A stretch of 64,000 nt of DNA, from the NCBI RefSeq assembly GCF_907165205.1, contig NC_058190.1:30779345-30843344 (forward strand), read 5' to 3'. Position numbers and translations under genes: made by a program. Positions 10,151-19,440 of the stretch are shown piece after piece; within the stretch, counting starts at the first letter, position 1; each line of letters begins with the position of its first letter. The notes beneath the pieces are model-generated. The model had not been told where the DNA came from. It was given only the letters and a program-made list of their open reading frames with translations, and did no database searches. Origin of the DNA: Coccinella septempunctata (Eukaryota; Arthropoda; Insecta; Coleoptera; Coccinellidae).

Positions 10151-10368
10151 CGGCCTAATGCGCATGCGCAACTAAGTTAGGTACACGTGCTATTAATGGT
10201 GCAGAAGCCAGTTCTGTCGGGAATGCGAATAGATAAAGGCTACTCTCACTATTAATAGTTTCAAGCGACCATCGGCCATTTTGTATTAATTCACCAGTGT
10301 GTTAAATAGATCTTTAAATAAACTTTGTTAAAACCGTTTCATCAGTTTTAAGAGTATCCACCCTCACA
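10151..10368 (+). repeat. Copia 5' LTR, remaining 218 bp
   Basis: This is the rest of the 5' LTR, ending CCACCCTCACA. 84 + 218 = 302, exactly the 3' LTR length. It holds the palindrome TGCGCATGCGCA (10159-10170), an NRF-1/Ewg-type site, and an AATAAA (10317-10322) within TTTAAATAAACTTTG as the likely poly(A) signal. Confidence 0.93.
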
Positions 10369-10380
10369 TGGTAGCAGCGC
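10369..10380 (+). other. Copia primer-binding site (tRNA-iMet type)
   Basis: TGGTAGCAGCGC follows the 5' LTR directly. TGGTAGCAG is complementary to the 3' end (CUGCUACCA) expected of an insect initiator tRNA, the usual class of primer for many LTR elements. Confidence 0.7.
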
Positions 10381-10416
10381 TTGTGTGTATGTGCGTGCGT
10401 ATTAATTAACAAACAG

Positions 10417-10490
10417 AAGACCACGTGTTAAACAGAAGACTAGAAGACCACGTGTTAAACAGAAGACTAGACGACCACGTGTTCAACAAC
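10417..10490 (+). repeat. Leader tandem repeat with three CACGTG motifs
   Basis: Two perfect 27-bp units (10417-10443 and 10444-10470) and a partial third each contain CCACGTGTT. They lie between the primer site and gag. CACGTG is a palindromic E-box, so this could act as an internal enhancer or packaging signal. That role is inference. Confidence 0.65.
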
Positions 10491-10494
10491 AAGC

Positions 10495-12393
10495 ATGTTC
10501 AATCAAGAAGAGATGATCGAGATGGACCAATCCGATGCAAGCGAAAGGTCAACGATGGGAGTACCAGAAAATATTTTTGCAATGCTCACGAACACCAATT
10601 TCGTGAAGATGTTGGCAGAGCAAATAAACAACTTGAATCCTCCGGCAACGTCAACAGGAAGCACAGTATCAGAACAATCTGTGGAGAAGGTCAATATACC
10701 CACTTTCATAATACCTCAATTTGAGAACAGCGACAAGCTGAGGGGTCATTCCAATTTCCGCTCATGGAAACAAAGAGTCGAGCGTGACATTAGGGCCCTA
10801 GGAAGATCCCAATTTCTACTGCACAATATGGGTGGACCAGAGTGTAACATGAGCGTAGAAGAAAAAAACATGTACAACGCTCAAGTGCTACAATACTTGG
10901 AAGCATCTTTGCAGCACGCTCCCAGAGCTGTAATAGAAAATGAAGAATCGGCAGCTGAAGCCTTCAAGAAACTTATCCAAATGTTCGGCAAAAATGATGT
11001 TCAAAAAATGGTGGAAGTTTTGGACAATTTTGGAAAAATTACATTTTACCCGAAGATGAACCCGGTGAACTTCGTATCACAATTCGAAAAAGGAGTTCAA
11101 GAATTCAAGGAACTGGGCTTTCCGTTGGACCCGAAGATCATAGTGGGATATTTTCTACATAAAATCAAGGATGCTAATGGTTTCTTGGCGTTTTTCACCA
11201 CAATGGCTACACTACCAGAGGAAACGAGGACGTACGAGTTCGTAAAGAATGCCTTTCTGGAGGTGGCGAATAGCCAATATTTTAAGGAAGCAGAAAACAG
11301 TATGTATAAGAATGAATCAAATGATAGTTTGGATATTTGTTCCGAGTGTTTTGGTATTACGGGTGAGAATCTCAATACTGAGATCAATGAAGTGTATACT
11401 GTATGCTCTTTTTGTATTGACGATCCCATTGGGGAATGTACTTTTGCTAATCCTAATTCAGTTTCAGTGCTCTGCATCAAATGTGGTAAGAGAGATGATA
11501 ATAATTGTTGTGATTTTTGTTTAGAGAATAGGTCTGATCGAACAAACAGGGATGGTTCAAAGAAAGAGAAATATCCAGCAAAGAGGTCTCCTTATTTTAA
11601 AGAGAAAAGGACAGAAAAGAGTCCTTACACACTGGATCAGTTGGAGAAAATAAAGAAAATGACACCAGCTGAAAAGCGCGATGCAAGTTGCAGAAAATGT
11701 GGTTTGATGTTCCACAAGTCAAACACATGTGTGAACACAGAGAGATTCTGCTTTTTCTGCCATAAGAAGGGACACGAAAAGAAGGACTGTAGGAAACTGA
11801 AAGATCAAAAATCTAGTAAGTCATTGTTCGATTTGAATAAGTTCAGTATGTTTGCAACATTTCTAGTTGATTCTGGTGCATCTCACCATGTAGTGAATGT
11901 ACAGAATATTTTGTTGAACTATCAGGCTTATAAAGAGCCGATATCTGTTGTTTTGGCATCGGAAACTGAAAGCACTATGTCAATGGGTCAGGGAACTCTT
12001 CCATTATTAGTACAGTTTGGAAAAAGTTCGCACATTGTACATCTAGCTAATGTTCAGTATGTCCCCGAAGTAAGGGATAATATTCTCAGTGTCCGTGCAT
12101 TTAATATTCAGTTTGGGACAAGTCTTGTGCTAAATGCTAATAATGGATTTATTTTATCTAGAAAATTAAGAAGAAAGATCTCCCTGCTCTTTGTATCGGA
12201 TGGCGTTTATCGAATCTCAGCAAGAGTCAATCCTGGTGATACAAGTAGTATCAACAAAATTAATGTAAATAAAGTAGAAAGTATAAATAAACAGTCAAGT
12301 TCGAAAGATAATTCTAGTTTTAAAATGAAACTCTCAGTTATCAAATCCAATAAGAAAGTCAATAATAGTAGAAGAGACACGCAAATTACGTAA
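10495..12393 (+). CDS. Copia gag-protease polyprotein (ORF1)
   Basis: This ORF encodes 632 residues. The N-terminal half is a Copia-type gag with a conserved Trp in the NFRSWKQRVERDIRALG segment (around residue 88). A first Cys cluster lies near residues 281-342. A zinc knuckle FCFFCHKKGHEKKDC (CCHC, about 418-432) follows, then the aspartic protease signature FLVDSGASHHVV (about 456). It ends TQIT at 12393, 26 bases before the first ATG of the pol frame, which is in another frame. In most Copia elements gag, protease and pol are one frame, so the stop here is unusual. Gag should form the particle and bind RNA, and the protease should process the polyprotein. Confidence 0.93.
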   Translation: MFNQEEMIEMDQSDASERSTMGVPENIFAMLTNTNFVKMLAEQINNLNPPATSTGSTVSEQSVEKVNIPTFIIPQFENSDKLRGHSNFRSWKQRVERDIRALGRSQFLLHNMGGPECNMSVEEKNMYNAQVLQYLEASLQHAPRAVIENEESAAEAFKKLIQMFGKNDVQKMVEVLDNFGKITFYPKMNPVNFVSQFEKGVQEFKELGFPLDPKIIVGYFLHKIKDANGFLAFFTTMATLPEETRTYEFVKNAFLEVANSQYFKEAENSMYKNESNDSLDICSECFGITGENLNTEINEVYTVCSFCIDDPIGECTFANPNSVSVLCIKCGKRDDNNCCDFCLENRSDRTNRDGSKKEKYPAKRSPYFKEKRTEKSPYTLDQLEKIKKMTPAEKRDASCRKCGLMFHKSNTCVNTERFCFFCHKKGHEKKDCRKLKDQKSSKSLFDLNKFSMFATFLVDSGASHHVVNVQNILLNYQAYKEPISVVLASETESTMSMGQGTLPLLVQFGKSSHIVHLANVQYVPEVRDNILSVRAFNIQFGTSLVLNANNGFILSRKLRRKISLLFVSDGVYRISARVNPGDTSSINKINVNKVESINKQSSSKDNSSFKMKLSVIKSNKKVNNSRRDTQIT

Positions 12394-12418
12394 AAGATTT
12401 ACTCGTAATCAGTTAAAA

Positions 12419-15292
12419 ATGTTGGCTCAGGAAGGTAGTATGTGGCATCGTAGAATGGGTCATATATCATCTTCTTACTTAGGAAAATTACCTAATGTTG
12501 TTCAAGGAGTTAAAGAACTCACGTATAATCTCAGTACTGGTAATTGTACAATTTGTTCTAAAGCAAAAATGACCAGAAAAACATGTGCAAAAGAAAGAGA
12601 TCGAGCCACTAGAGCTTGTGAAATTCTTCATTCAGATCTATTAACTGTCAATCCGCCAACACATTACACTAAGAAAAAGTATATTTTAATTGTTCTAGAT
12701 GATTATTCAAGATATGCACAAATTTTCCTGATGAAACAAAAGTCTGAAACTTTCAAGTTTTTGAAGTCTGCTTTGAACTATCTTCAGTCATTATTTCCTA
12801 GTCCTGGTCAATTCAGAAAATTACGTTGTGATAATGGAACAGAGTTCATCAGCGAATCTTGTCAACAAGTTCTCGATCAGTTTGGTATTCAAATTCAGTT
12901 AGCAGAACCTTATCAACATGAGCATAATGGAACTGCTGAAAGGTTCAATAGAACACTCCAAGAAAGGGCTAGAGCCTTGTTATTTGAATCAGGCTTTCCA
13001 AATACTTTCTGGGGTTTTGCATTTTCGACTGCTTGCTATCTATACAATCGTACGCCTCATTCATCATTAGACTTTTTGACTCCATATGAAAAACTCTATG
13101 GAAAACAAGCCGATCTGCAAAATATAAGAATTTTCGGTTCACAAGCAGAAGTTAGAAATGAAAATGTTCCAAAAGGTAAAAAGTTGAATGCAAGATCCAG
13201 CACAATGTATTTAATAGGATATACCGATACTGGCTATTTGTTGTATGATCCTAAAACCTGTAAGACTATTACATCTTGTAATGTTCTAATAAATGAAGAG
13301 TTGACATACAAGTCATATGAATCAAAGTTATCAGTCCCAAGTGATGAATTAACAGTTTCGTCTGAATCTGTTGAGTCCAGTGAGAATGTTTCTGTTACGC
13401 CCTCTGTAGGCAATTCTGTTGCGTCCATTACGGACATATCTGTTGTGCCACCTACTGGCAATCCTGTTGTATCAGTTGCAAACAATCCTGTTGAAATGAA
13501 ATCAGTTGAACAAAACTCTGATTCTGTAAGAACTACAAGTCCAGTACAGAGTAGCTCCAACAATTCTGTTGATAAAATAAGTGCTACAAATATGTTAGAA
13601 AATGTTTCAGTTAGCTCTCAGATAAATAATGAGATAGAATATGAAGAAATATCCCAGCTAGATGATTTTGATGGCAATGAAACCAGTGGACTTGATATGC
13701 CGCAAATTTCAGTTAATGCCACAATTTTGAATCCATTTGGTTTTGTATATGATACAAAAATCTATCAGACAAGTAAAACACCTCAAACATATCTGGAAGC
13801 AATGACATGTTCAGAAAGTAGTAAATGGATTACTGCCATTCAGTCCGAACTTGAAGCTATAAACCAACATGAAGTTTGGGAAATTGTGGAAAGAAAACAA
13901 GGTATGAAAAGTATTCCGTTGAAATGGGTATTTACAGTTAAGGACAATGGTGTGTGTAAGGCTCGTTTAGTTGTTGTAGGATGCAAAGATACTGAAAAGT
14001 ATACTCCTGAGGAAACTGCATCTCCTACACCAGCTCTATCAGTTGTTAAATTATTATTTGCATTGTCAGTTTCTAGGAATTGGCATGTTGAACAGTTGGA
14101 TGTCAAAACAGCATTTCTTCATGGTGAAATTGATCGACCAAAATATGTAAGTGTTCCTGAAGGAATCAATCTTGATAAATCAAAGGTAATATTGAAGTTA
14201 CGAAAAGCTCTTTATGGATTATCTATAGCACCGAAATGTTGGTTTATGACACTTGATAATTTTCTGAAGGATTCTGGTTTTGAATCAAATTTACGAGAAC
14301 CATGTTTATATAAGAAAAAGGAAGATAGTAATATCGTTTTGATTTTAGTATATGTTGATGATCTATTAATTACAGGTAGTTGTAGAAACCTTATTCAGGA
14401 AAATGTGAATATGTTGAAGTCACGTTTTAAGGTAAAACAATTTGGCTTTCCTACAAAATTTCTTGGTTTGGAAATCACTAGATCAGAAAATCAGTTGTTT
14501 CTTCATCAAACACAGTTTGTTAATGAAATGTTGAAGGAATTTCGAATGGAAAACTCAAATTCAGTTGACACTCCTTTAGTTCCTCAAGGAAATCATAAAG
14601 TTCCGGAAGTAACGAATGAAGCAGATTTTCCGTATAAGAAAGCTATAGGTTCCCTGCTGTATTTAAGTATGTTCACAAGACCTGATATATCCTTTGCCGT
14701 AGGTTATTTGGCTAGATTCCAAGCTAATCCACAGCAGTATCATTGGACATTAGTTAAAAGAGTTTTCAGGTATTTGAAAGGTACAAGTCAGTTAGGTCTA
14801 AAATTCACAGTAGGATCTCCAATTTTGTCATGTTATTGTGATGCAGATTTTTCAGGTGATAAGTGTGGTCAAAAGTCGACCACAGGCTTTGTGATTTTTG
14901 CATTTGGTAATCCTGTTGTATGGTGCTCAAAACTTCAATCAACAATAGCACAAAGTTCAGCAGAAGCGGAATTTATTGCACTTACTCATGCTACTAATGA
15001 AATTCTATTTTTAGCACAATTATTAGAAGAGACTGTGGGTCTCAGAGCATTTCCAGTTAATATATATGAAGACAATGAAGCAGCAAGACGTAACTGTCTG
15101 GCTAGCACAAGTAAAAGCCGCTTGAAGTATGTGGAACGTAAATATTTATTGATTCGTCAACACGTAAGAGATAAGAAAATTAATATTGTGAAGATCAATA
15201 CCAATGATCAGATTGCTGACATTCTAACAAAACCATTGAATGCAGCAAAGCTCACTAAGTTTCGTGATCACCTTGTATTCTATGAGGTTTGA
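12419..15292 (+). CDS. Copia pol: integrase, reverse transcriptase, RNase H (ORF2)
   Basis: The frame is open from about 12329, with the first ATG at 12419, and encodes 957 residues. Domains in order: the gag-pre-integrase zinc site (MWHRRMGH, then CTICSKAK); the integrase core with D (LHSDLLT), D (RCDNGTEF) and E (HNGTAERFNRT); a variable Ser/Val-rich linker (about 300-420); RT beginning near IPLKWVFTV with the catalytic LVYVDDLLITG (about 642); and RNase H with CYCDADFSGD and SSAEAEFIAL. Integrase upstream of RT defines Copia. All catalytic residues are present and there is no internal stop. It lies +1 relative to ORF1, so translation needs a frameshift, reinitiation or a separate message, or the element carries an indel. 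Confidence 0.95.
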   Translation: MLAQEGSMWHRRMGHISSSYLGKLPNVVQGVKELTYNLSTGNCTICSKAKMTRKTCAKERDRATRACEILHSDLLTVNPPTHYTKKKYILIVLDDYSRYAQIFLMKQKSETFKFLKSALNYLQSLFPSPGQFRKLRCDNGTEFISESCQQVLDQFGIQIQLAEPYQHEHNGTAERFNRTLQERARALLFESGFPNTFWGFAFSTACYLYNRTPHSSLDFLTPYEKLYGKQADLQNIRIFGSQAEVRNENVPKGKKLNARSSTMYLIGYTDTGYLLYDPKTCKTITSCNVLINEELTYKSYESKLSVPSDELTVSSESVESSENVSVTPSVGNSVASITDISVVPPTGNPVVSVANNPVEMKSVEQNSDSVRTTSPVQSSSNNSVDKISATNMLENVSVSSQINNEIEYEEISQLDDFDGNETSGLDMPQISVNATILNPFGFVYDTKIYQTSKTPQTYLEAMTCSESSKWITAIQSELEAINQHEVWEIVERKQGMKSIPLKWVFTVKDNGVCKARLVVVGCKDTEKYTPEETASPTPALSVVKLLFALSVSRNWHVEQLDVKTAFLHGEIDRPKYVSVPEGINLDKSKVILKLRKALYGLSIAPKCWFMTLDNFLKDSGFESNLREPCLYKKKEDSNIVLILVYVDDLLITGSCRNLIQENVNMLKSRFKVKQFGFPTKFLGLEITRSENQLFLHQTQFVNEMLKEFRMENSNSVDTPLVPQGNHKVPEVTNEADFPYKKAIGSLLYLSMFTRPDISFAVGYLARFQANPQQYHWTLVKRVFRYLKGTSQLGLKFTVGSPILSCYCDADFSGDKCGQKSTTGFVIFAFGNPVVWCSKLQSTIAQSSAEAEFIALTHATNEILFLAQLLEETVGLRAFPVNIYEDNEAARRNCLASTSKSRLKYVERKYLLIRQHVRDKKINIVKINTNDQIADILTKPLNAAKLTKFRDHLVFYEV

Positions 15293-16304
15293 TTTGCATG
15301 AAAATATCCAATCCAAGCATAAGATGATAACCAAGTAATAAGTCATAATGATTCAATATTATAGGAAGAAAATGAGAAAAGTCAACGACAAACTCAAAAC
15401 ATGCTCTGTTTGATCAAACATTTCATAAGTAATATTAATTTTTTCTTTTCAGTCATTATGTATACCTTATCTGAGTAGTGTTATAAATGATCTTCGATCT
15501 CAAACATACTCTGATAGTGAATTCTGTTGTTTATCTTAGTATCTTGACAGGATCTTCGATCCCTTAGGTACTTTGGTAATATGTCTGTTGAGTGTTTTAT
15601 CTGTATATTGTGGAAAGGTTCTTCGTTCCTGGAAACATAATCTGATAATACTCAAAATTTGTTGTATATTTGTTCGAGTTATATTGGAAGGGTCTTTGGT
15701 CCCTGGAGATATAATTTGATGAATATACATGTTGAAGTGTTCATTTGAGACATGTAGGAAGGGTCTCCGGTCCCTGGATACATACTCTTACGAATACTAG
15801 TGTCTTGATTTGGAAGGGTCTCCGGTCCCTGGAAATGATAGATGCGAAATCCAAAATTCTGACCACATGTGTGTAATGAATTAATCATGTTAGTCCGATA
15901 TGATGGAACATACTATGTATGTGATCAGTCATGTCATTTATATGTTGATCTACTATGTGATATGCATGCATTATGGCATATGTATCTGTTGATCAGTTTC
16001 AGTTGATATGATGGTATAATATCACTTGTGGGAAGGGTCTCCGGTCCCTGGACACAATGTATTGATACCATACCAAATATTAAGGACAGTTGGTTCGCTA
16101 TAAGGAACCCTATTCCATTGTCTCACAGCAACAGCTCTGTATGGTTCCACTGACAATCCTGTTGTAGGTTTAAGGCTTGATTTATATAAATTCTAATAAA
16201 ATACTATCTATTGTATACTTTATATATATTCTATATTTCTTAGTTTATCGAAGTCAGTTAAATGGAACTTTCAGTTTTCTGTTGATTAGTTGTCAAGTCC
16301 TCAG
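15293..16304 (+). repeat. Copia 3' non-coding region with reiterated GGTCTCCGGTCCC motif
   Basis: About 1 kb separates pol from the polypurine tract, long for a Copia element. It carries at least six copies of a motif close to GAAGGGTCTCCGGTCCCTGG, near 15550, 15611, 15684, 15756, 15811 and 16031, the early ones degenerate and the last three nearly exact. The core GGG(N8)CCC can pair with itself. No env-like frame is present. Confidence 0.75.
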
Positions 16305-16307
16305 TTT

Positions 16308-16316
16308 GGGAGGGGG
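16308..16316 (+). other. Copia polypurine tract
   Basis: The purine run GGGAGGGGG directly abuts the TG that opens the 3' LTR. This is the position and composition expected of the plus-strand primer. Confidence 0.85.
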
Positions 16317-16618
16317 TGTTGAAGTAAGAACTGCTGGCCAAAGTTGATTTGGGACCAGTCCACTTCTATAAAGCAACCTGTTGACAACTAGTATTATGTT
16401 CGGCCTAATGCGCATGCGCAACTAAGTTAGGTACACGTGCTATTAATGGTGCAGAAGCCAGTTCTGTCGGGAATGCGAATAGATAAAGGCTACTCTCACT
16501 ATTAATAGTTTCAAGCGACCATCGGCCATTTTGTATTAATTCACCAGTGTGTTAAATAGATCTTTAAATAAACTTTGTTAAAACCGTTTCATCAGTTTTA
16601 AGAGTATCCACCCTCACA
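16317..16618 (+). repeat. Copia 3' LTR (302 bp)
   Basis: It runs from TGTTGAAGTA to CCCTCACA and is followed by the AGTTC target duplication. It is undisturbed and therefore shows the pre-insertion state of the MULE target (GTATTATGTT once, 16391-16400). Palindrome TGCGCATGCGCA is at 16409-16420. Confidence 0.96.
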
Positions 16619-16623
16619 AGTTC

Positions 16624-17107
16624 AATGTCTTTGGACCAGCACATAGAGAAGCCAGCTGCGTCTGGACTATGGAGGCTACCCTCCATAGGAGGGTCTCTAC
16701 CACAGAACTAATACTCTAGCCTCCATAGGGGGGTCCAGAGACAGAGGTTGTCTCTGGGAGGGTCTGGATTTTCAAGGCCTACAGGGATGTCAATCATTCT
16801 TGAATGGTCCATGGTTCATAGAGAGCTGTTGTTGTTTCTGGCATAGAGCATAGAAAAATGATATATTAAATAGTCTTCTGTGGTTGTGCCATCGGAAATC
16901 TGTGATTTTTAGTATTCCCTAAAAGTTGGGGTTTATTTTATCAAGCATTAAAATTAATTATCTATTTTTAATTTGTATGGATATGAGTAGTATTTTACTA
17001 GTACCATCGCCCTCTTCTCTCCAACAGGTTTGTGGATTTTCTAAAATTGAAGTGAAGTGCTTTTTGCTATCGTTTTCGAATCGTCAATAAATTTTAAATC
17101 TTTGAAA
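16624..17107. other. Intergenic / VHL upstream, with palindromic words
   Basis: The first 230 bases continue the CATAGAG/TCTCTGG word island that the Copia element split, for example CTATGGAGGCTACCCTCCATAG at 16669-16690. The rest is AT-rich and should contain the VHL promoter and 5' leader. Confidence 0.5.
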
Positions 17108-17623
17108 ATGATTCAGTATCCGCCACTACGTTCTCAGGAGAGTGAAACTCGATGCTATATAAGATTCATGAATTTAACAGAAAGAAGAGTTAACGTTGTA
17201 TGGGTTAATTTTAGTGGATTGTTTGTTTCCTATACAACTTTAGATCGAGGCCAATTTGTAGATGTTAACACCTTCAAAACTCATCCATGGATAGCATTTG
17301 ATGATAAAACCCAAGACAGAATGCATATAGACAAAAAATTGGTTTATCACCCACAAACATTCAGAGAACATTTAGCTGAAAAATTACCTGGATATAAATA
17401 TAGAGAAGGCGTTGAAAGCAGAATTATGATAGTTATATCTCTTCCTGTACATAGTTTAAAGTATACTGTTTTGCTATATCTTAAAAATCACTTGAATGAT
17501 CCCCTCAAGGTTGATCAACTGGATTTACCTCGGTTATTAGCAGATTCCCTCAAAGATCTTATTGAAGAAAGAAAAAATTTGCAAAAATTGCCTCTTCATA
17601 GGATGTGTCCAAATATACCATAA
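17108..17623 (+). CDS. VHL: von Hippel-Lindau tumour suppressor homologue
   Basis: This single exon encodes 171 residues. VHL is the substrate receptor of the elongin B/C-cullin 2 ubiquitin ligase and binds hydroxyproline in HIF-alpha under normal oxygen. The beta domain shows VWVNFSGLFVSYTTLDRG and NTFKTHPWIAF. The human hydroxyproline-pocket residues Tyr98, His115 and Trp117 are kept, while Ser111 is Thr. The alpha domain begins ISLPVHSLKYTVLLYLKNHL, matching the human elongin-C box (LPVYTLKERCLQVV), with the box Cys162 replaced by Val. The C-terminus, DLPRLLADSLKDLIEE, matches the human DIVRSLYEDLEDH helix. ATG 17108 is the first in-frame ATG. An insert of about 10 residues (FREHLAEKLPGYKYREGVES) precedes the last beta strand. 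Confidence 0.93.
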   Translation: MIQYPPLRSQESETRCYIRFMNLTERRVNVVWVNFSGLFVSYTTLDRGQFVDVNTFKTHPWIAFDDKTQDRMHIDKKLVYHPQTFREHLAEKLPGYKYREGVESRIMIVISLPVHSLKYTVLLYLKNHLNDPLKVDQLDLPRLLADSLKDLIEERKNLQKLPLHRMCPNIP

Positions 17624-18239
17624 AATGATCAAGAATTGTTATATGAACAAAAGAGTATGGATATAATAAATTGATCAGATCTGGTGAATTCAAAAGTAGA
17701 TCTTGATTGCCTGCTAAAATTTGGAAGAAAAATGAATTGCCATAAGTTTTATTGTGGGTTTTTCATTCCATTAAATGGGAAGTTAAAATTTCTATGTGAT
17801 AATATGAATATATGTATTATTAATCCTATATTTTTGCAGAATTAAAATGTTTTTCCATTTTGATTTCAAACTTTCCTTGTCTTCGTTACTTGTGAAATTG
17901 TTATGTCTATTTCATTTTGACTTACTCTATAAAAAGATATTATTTACTGTTGGAGAGAAGTTACTGTATTTTACTAAGTTGTATATTTTATACCTAATAC
18001 ATTTTTAACATAGTTATAAAATTGGCTCTTTATGTTATCTTAAATTTAACTCTCATAATCATATTCCTCTTCAGAAACTGTTGTCCTAAAAAAAAGCAGC
18101 AACTTTGTTAAATTTATAGAAAAAAAAAACATTGTGACGGTTCTTGGTATTTTCTCATCACATTAATTATTGGGATATTGATTGAGAAAGAAAGTATAAA
18201 TTACTAAATACAGTTTTGAATGCAGATTAGGTTTCACAC
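17624..18239 (+). other. VHL 3' untranslated region and spacer
   Basis: An AATAAA at 17665-17670 is the first candidate poly(A) signal, 42 bases past the VHL stop. The rest is AT-rich with nothing recognised. Confidence 0.5.
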
Positions 18240-19340
18240 GGCCGTCTCTTAATTTTGTGTCCATCTATTCATGGAAAAACTACCAGCGAGCCAAGTTCAG
18301 CCCTTGGATTTTGCCAAAGCAAAAATTTGGCTTTGCCAAATGGAGAGATGCTTTGTTATATTAGTGTTCTGTTCTTTGCCCAAAAATTTGAGGAATTACT
18401 GGCAACTGGCATTACTATGTTATCTGTGCATAGACACCAGTGAACTCATAGAGAAAGAAGGCCTTTGTCTATGAGTGAACTCTAAAAGAACTGGAAGGAA
18501 TCTCAGCTCTCTTAAGCTCAGTTAAGAGGGCTGTGAAGGAGTGGAAGGCACAGAACACGAATATAGTCTCTTACCGAATATGGTACTACCAAAGAGGTTC
18601 CTCTTTTGGGTATTCTTCTTCTTCTTGTTCGCGTCTTTTCGACGCTTGGGCTCGACTCTTTTGGGTATTACCAAAGTACTACCCACAGAACACGAATATA
18701 CTACCACAGAACACTAATATTAATATTAATATTAATAATTATATACAGAGAGACAACTGTCTCTACGACGAAAAGTGTGTCTCATTGAGAGGGGAAAAAT
18801 GGGAAGATGTTGGGCAACCCCACAGAACATCAAAGATTATAGAGTACTCTATAATCTTTGATATCCATCTGATCAAAGATATTACCATAGAGAATGGGAA
18901 TGTCTCTGGATTGTCTCTGGATATTACACAGTAATATCCATAGAGAAAGGGAAAAGTCTCTGGTAATATCTTTGCATCTGATAGACACAGAGCTCTGTAA
19001 TCTGTGACACAGAGACAAGCTCTCTGCTAGCAAAAGTAGCAAAGAGGAATCTATGCTGCTAAACATAGAGTGACATAGACTCTTTGAACGTTTGAACATA
19101 GAGAACTGTTGTAGTCTATCTCTATGGTCTGTGCTAATGATAATGATAATATTTATATTTCATAAAAGATAATTTCAAAGTGCTAATGAACTGAGAAATT
19201 GCAAATAAAAAATTATAGCATTCTACTCCTTTTAAAAAATTGTATCTACAAAAAAAAAATGGGTGTACTCAAGATATATTGCTGGGATGAATCGAGTTGA
19301 GTGCTTAATACCAAAGAGGTACTAACATCCTAGGACATTT
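18240..19340. repeat. Island of short palindromic words (right part)
   Basis: No gene is visible. Words shared with 3.8-5.2 kb include CATAGAGAAAGAAG.CTTTGTCTATG (18449-18474), ACCAAAGAGGTTCCTCTTTTGG (about 18589; 20 bases of it are palindromic) and CACAGAACAC, repeated four times between 18550 and 18830. (TTAATA)n-like TTAATATTAATATTAATATT lies at 18716-18738. Self-complementary pairs such as ATAGAGTACTCTAT and ATCTTTGAT...ATCAAAGAT follow. A short frame near 18271 resembles an LTR-element gag N-terminus only weakly. Confidence 0.5.
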
Positions 19341-19440
19341 CCATTTTAAAGAGCATACACTAGAACTTCAACCTTTAGTGTTAATAAGTAAGGGGCGTAC
19401 TATAATAATTATAAAATTTCAATAATTTCCTAACGTTGAA

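Larger units (their letters stand above)
5442..16618 (+). mobile_element. Copia-superfamily LTR retrotransposon, interrupted by a MULE
   Basis: The element has two 302-bp LTRs (TG...CA), an initiator-methionine-tRNA-type primer site, gag-protease and integrase-RT-RNase H frames in Copia order (integrase before RT), a polypurine tract and a 5-bp target duplication AGTTC (5437-5441 and 16619-16623). Removing the 4,615-bp MULE and its extra 10-bp duplication leaves about 6.55 kb. By eye the two LTRs agree at every position, so insertion was recent. It landed in a palindromic-word island between QNG1 and VHL. The only visible coding defect is a +1 frame change near 12.33-12.39 kb, and the 5' LTR is split. 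Confidence 0.95.

Noticed and set aside
13234..14106. Long minus-strand frames inside Copia pol
   Set aside because: They are antisense shadows of the pol coding frame with no independent support.
15536..15888. Possible tandem satellite in the Copia 3' region
   Set aside because: Spacing between motif copies is irregular (about 60-220 bases), so it is a dispersed motif and not a satellite.
18255..18474. Frame resembling an LTR-retrotransposon gag start (MEKLPASQVQPLDFAKAKIW)
   Set aside because: Only about 30 residues resemble gag and the rest is repeat-island sequence; not enough to call an element.
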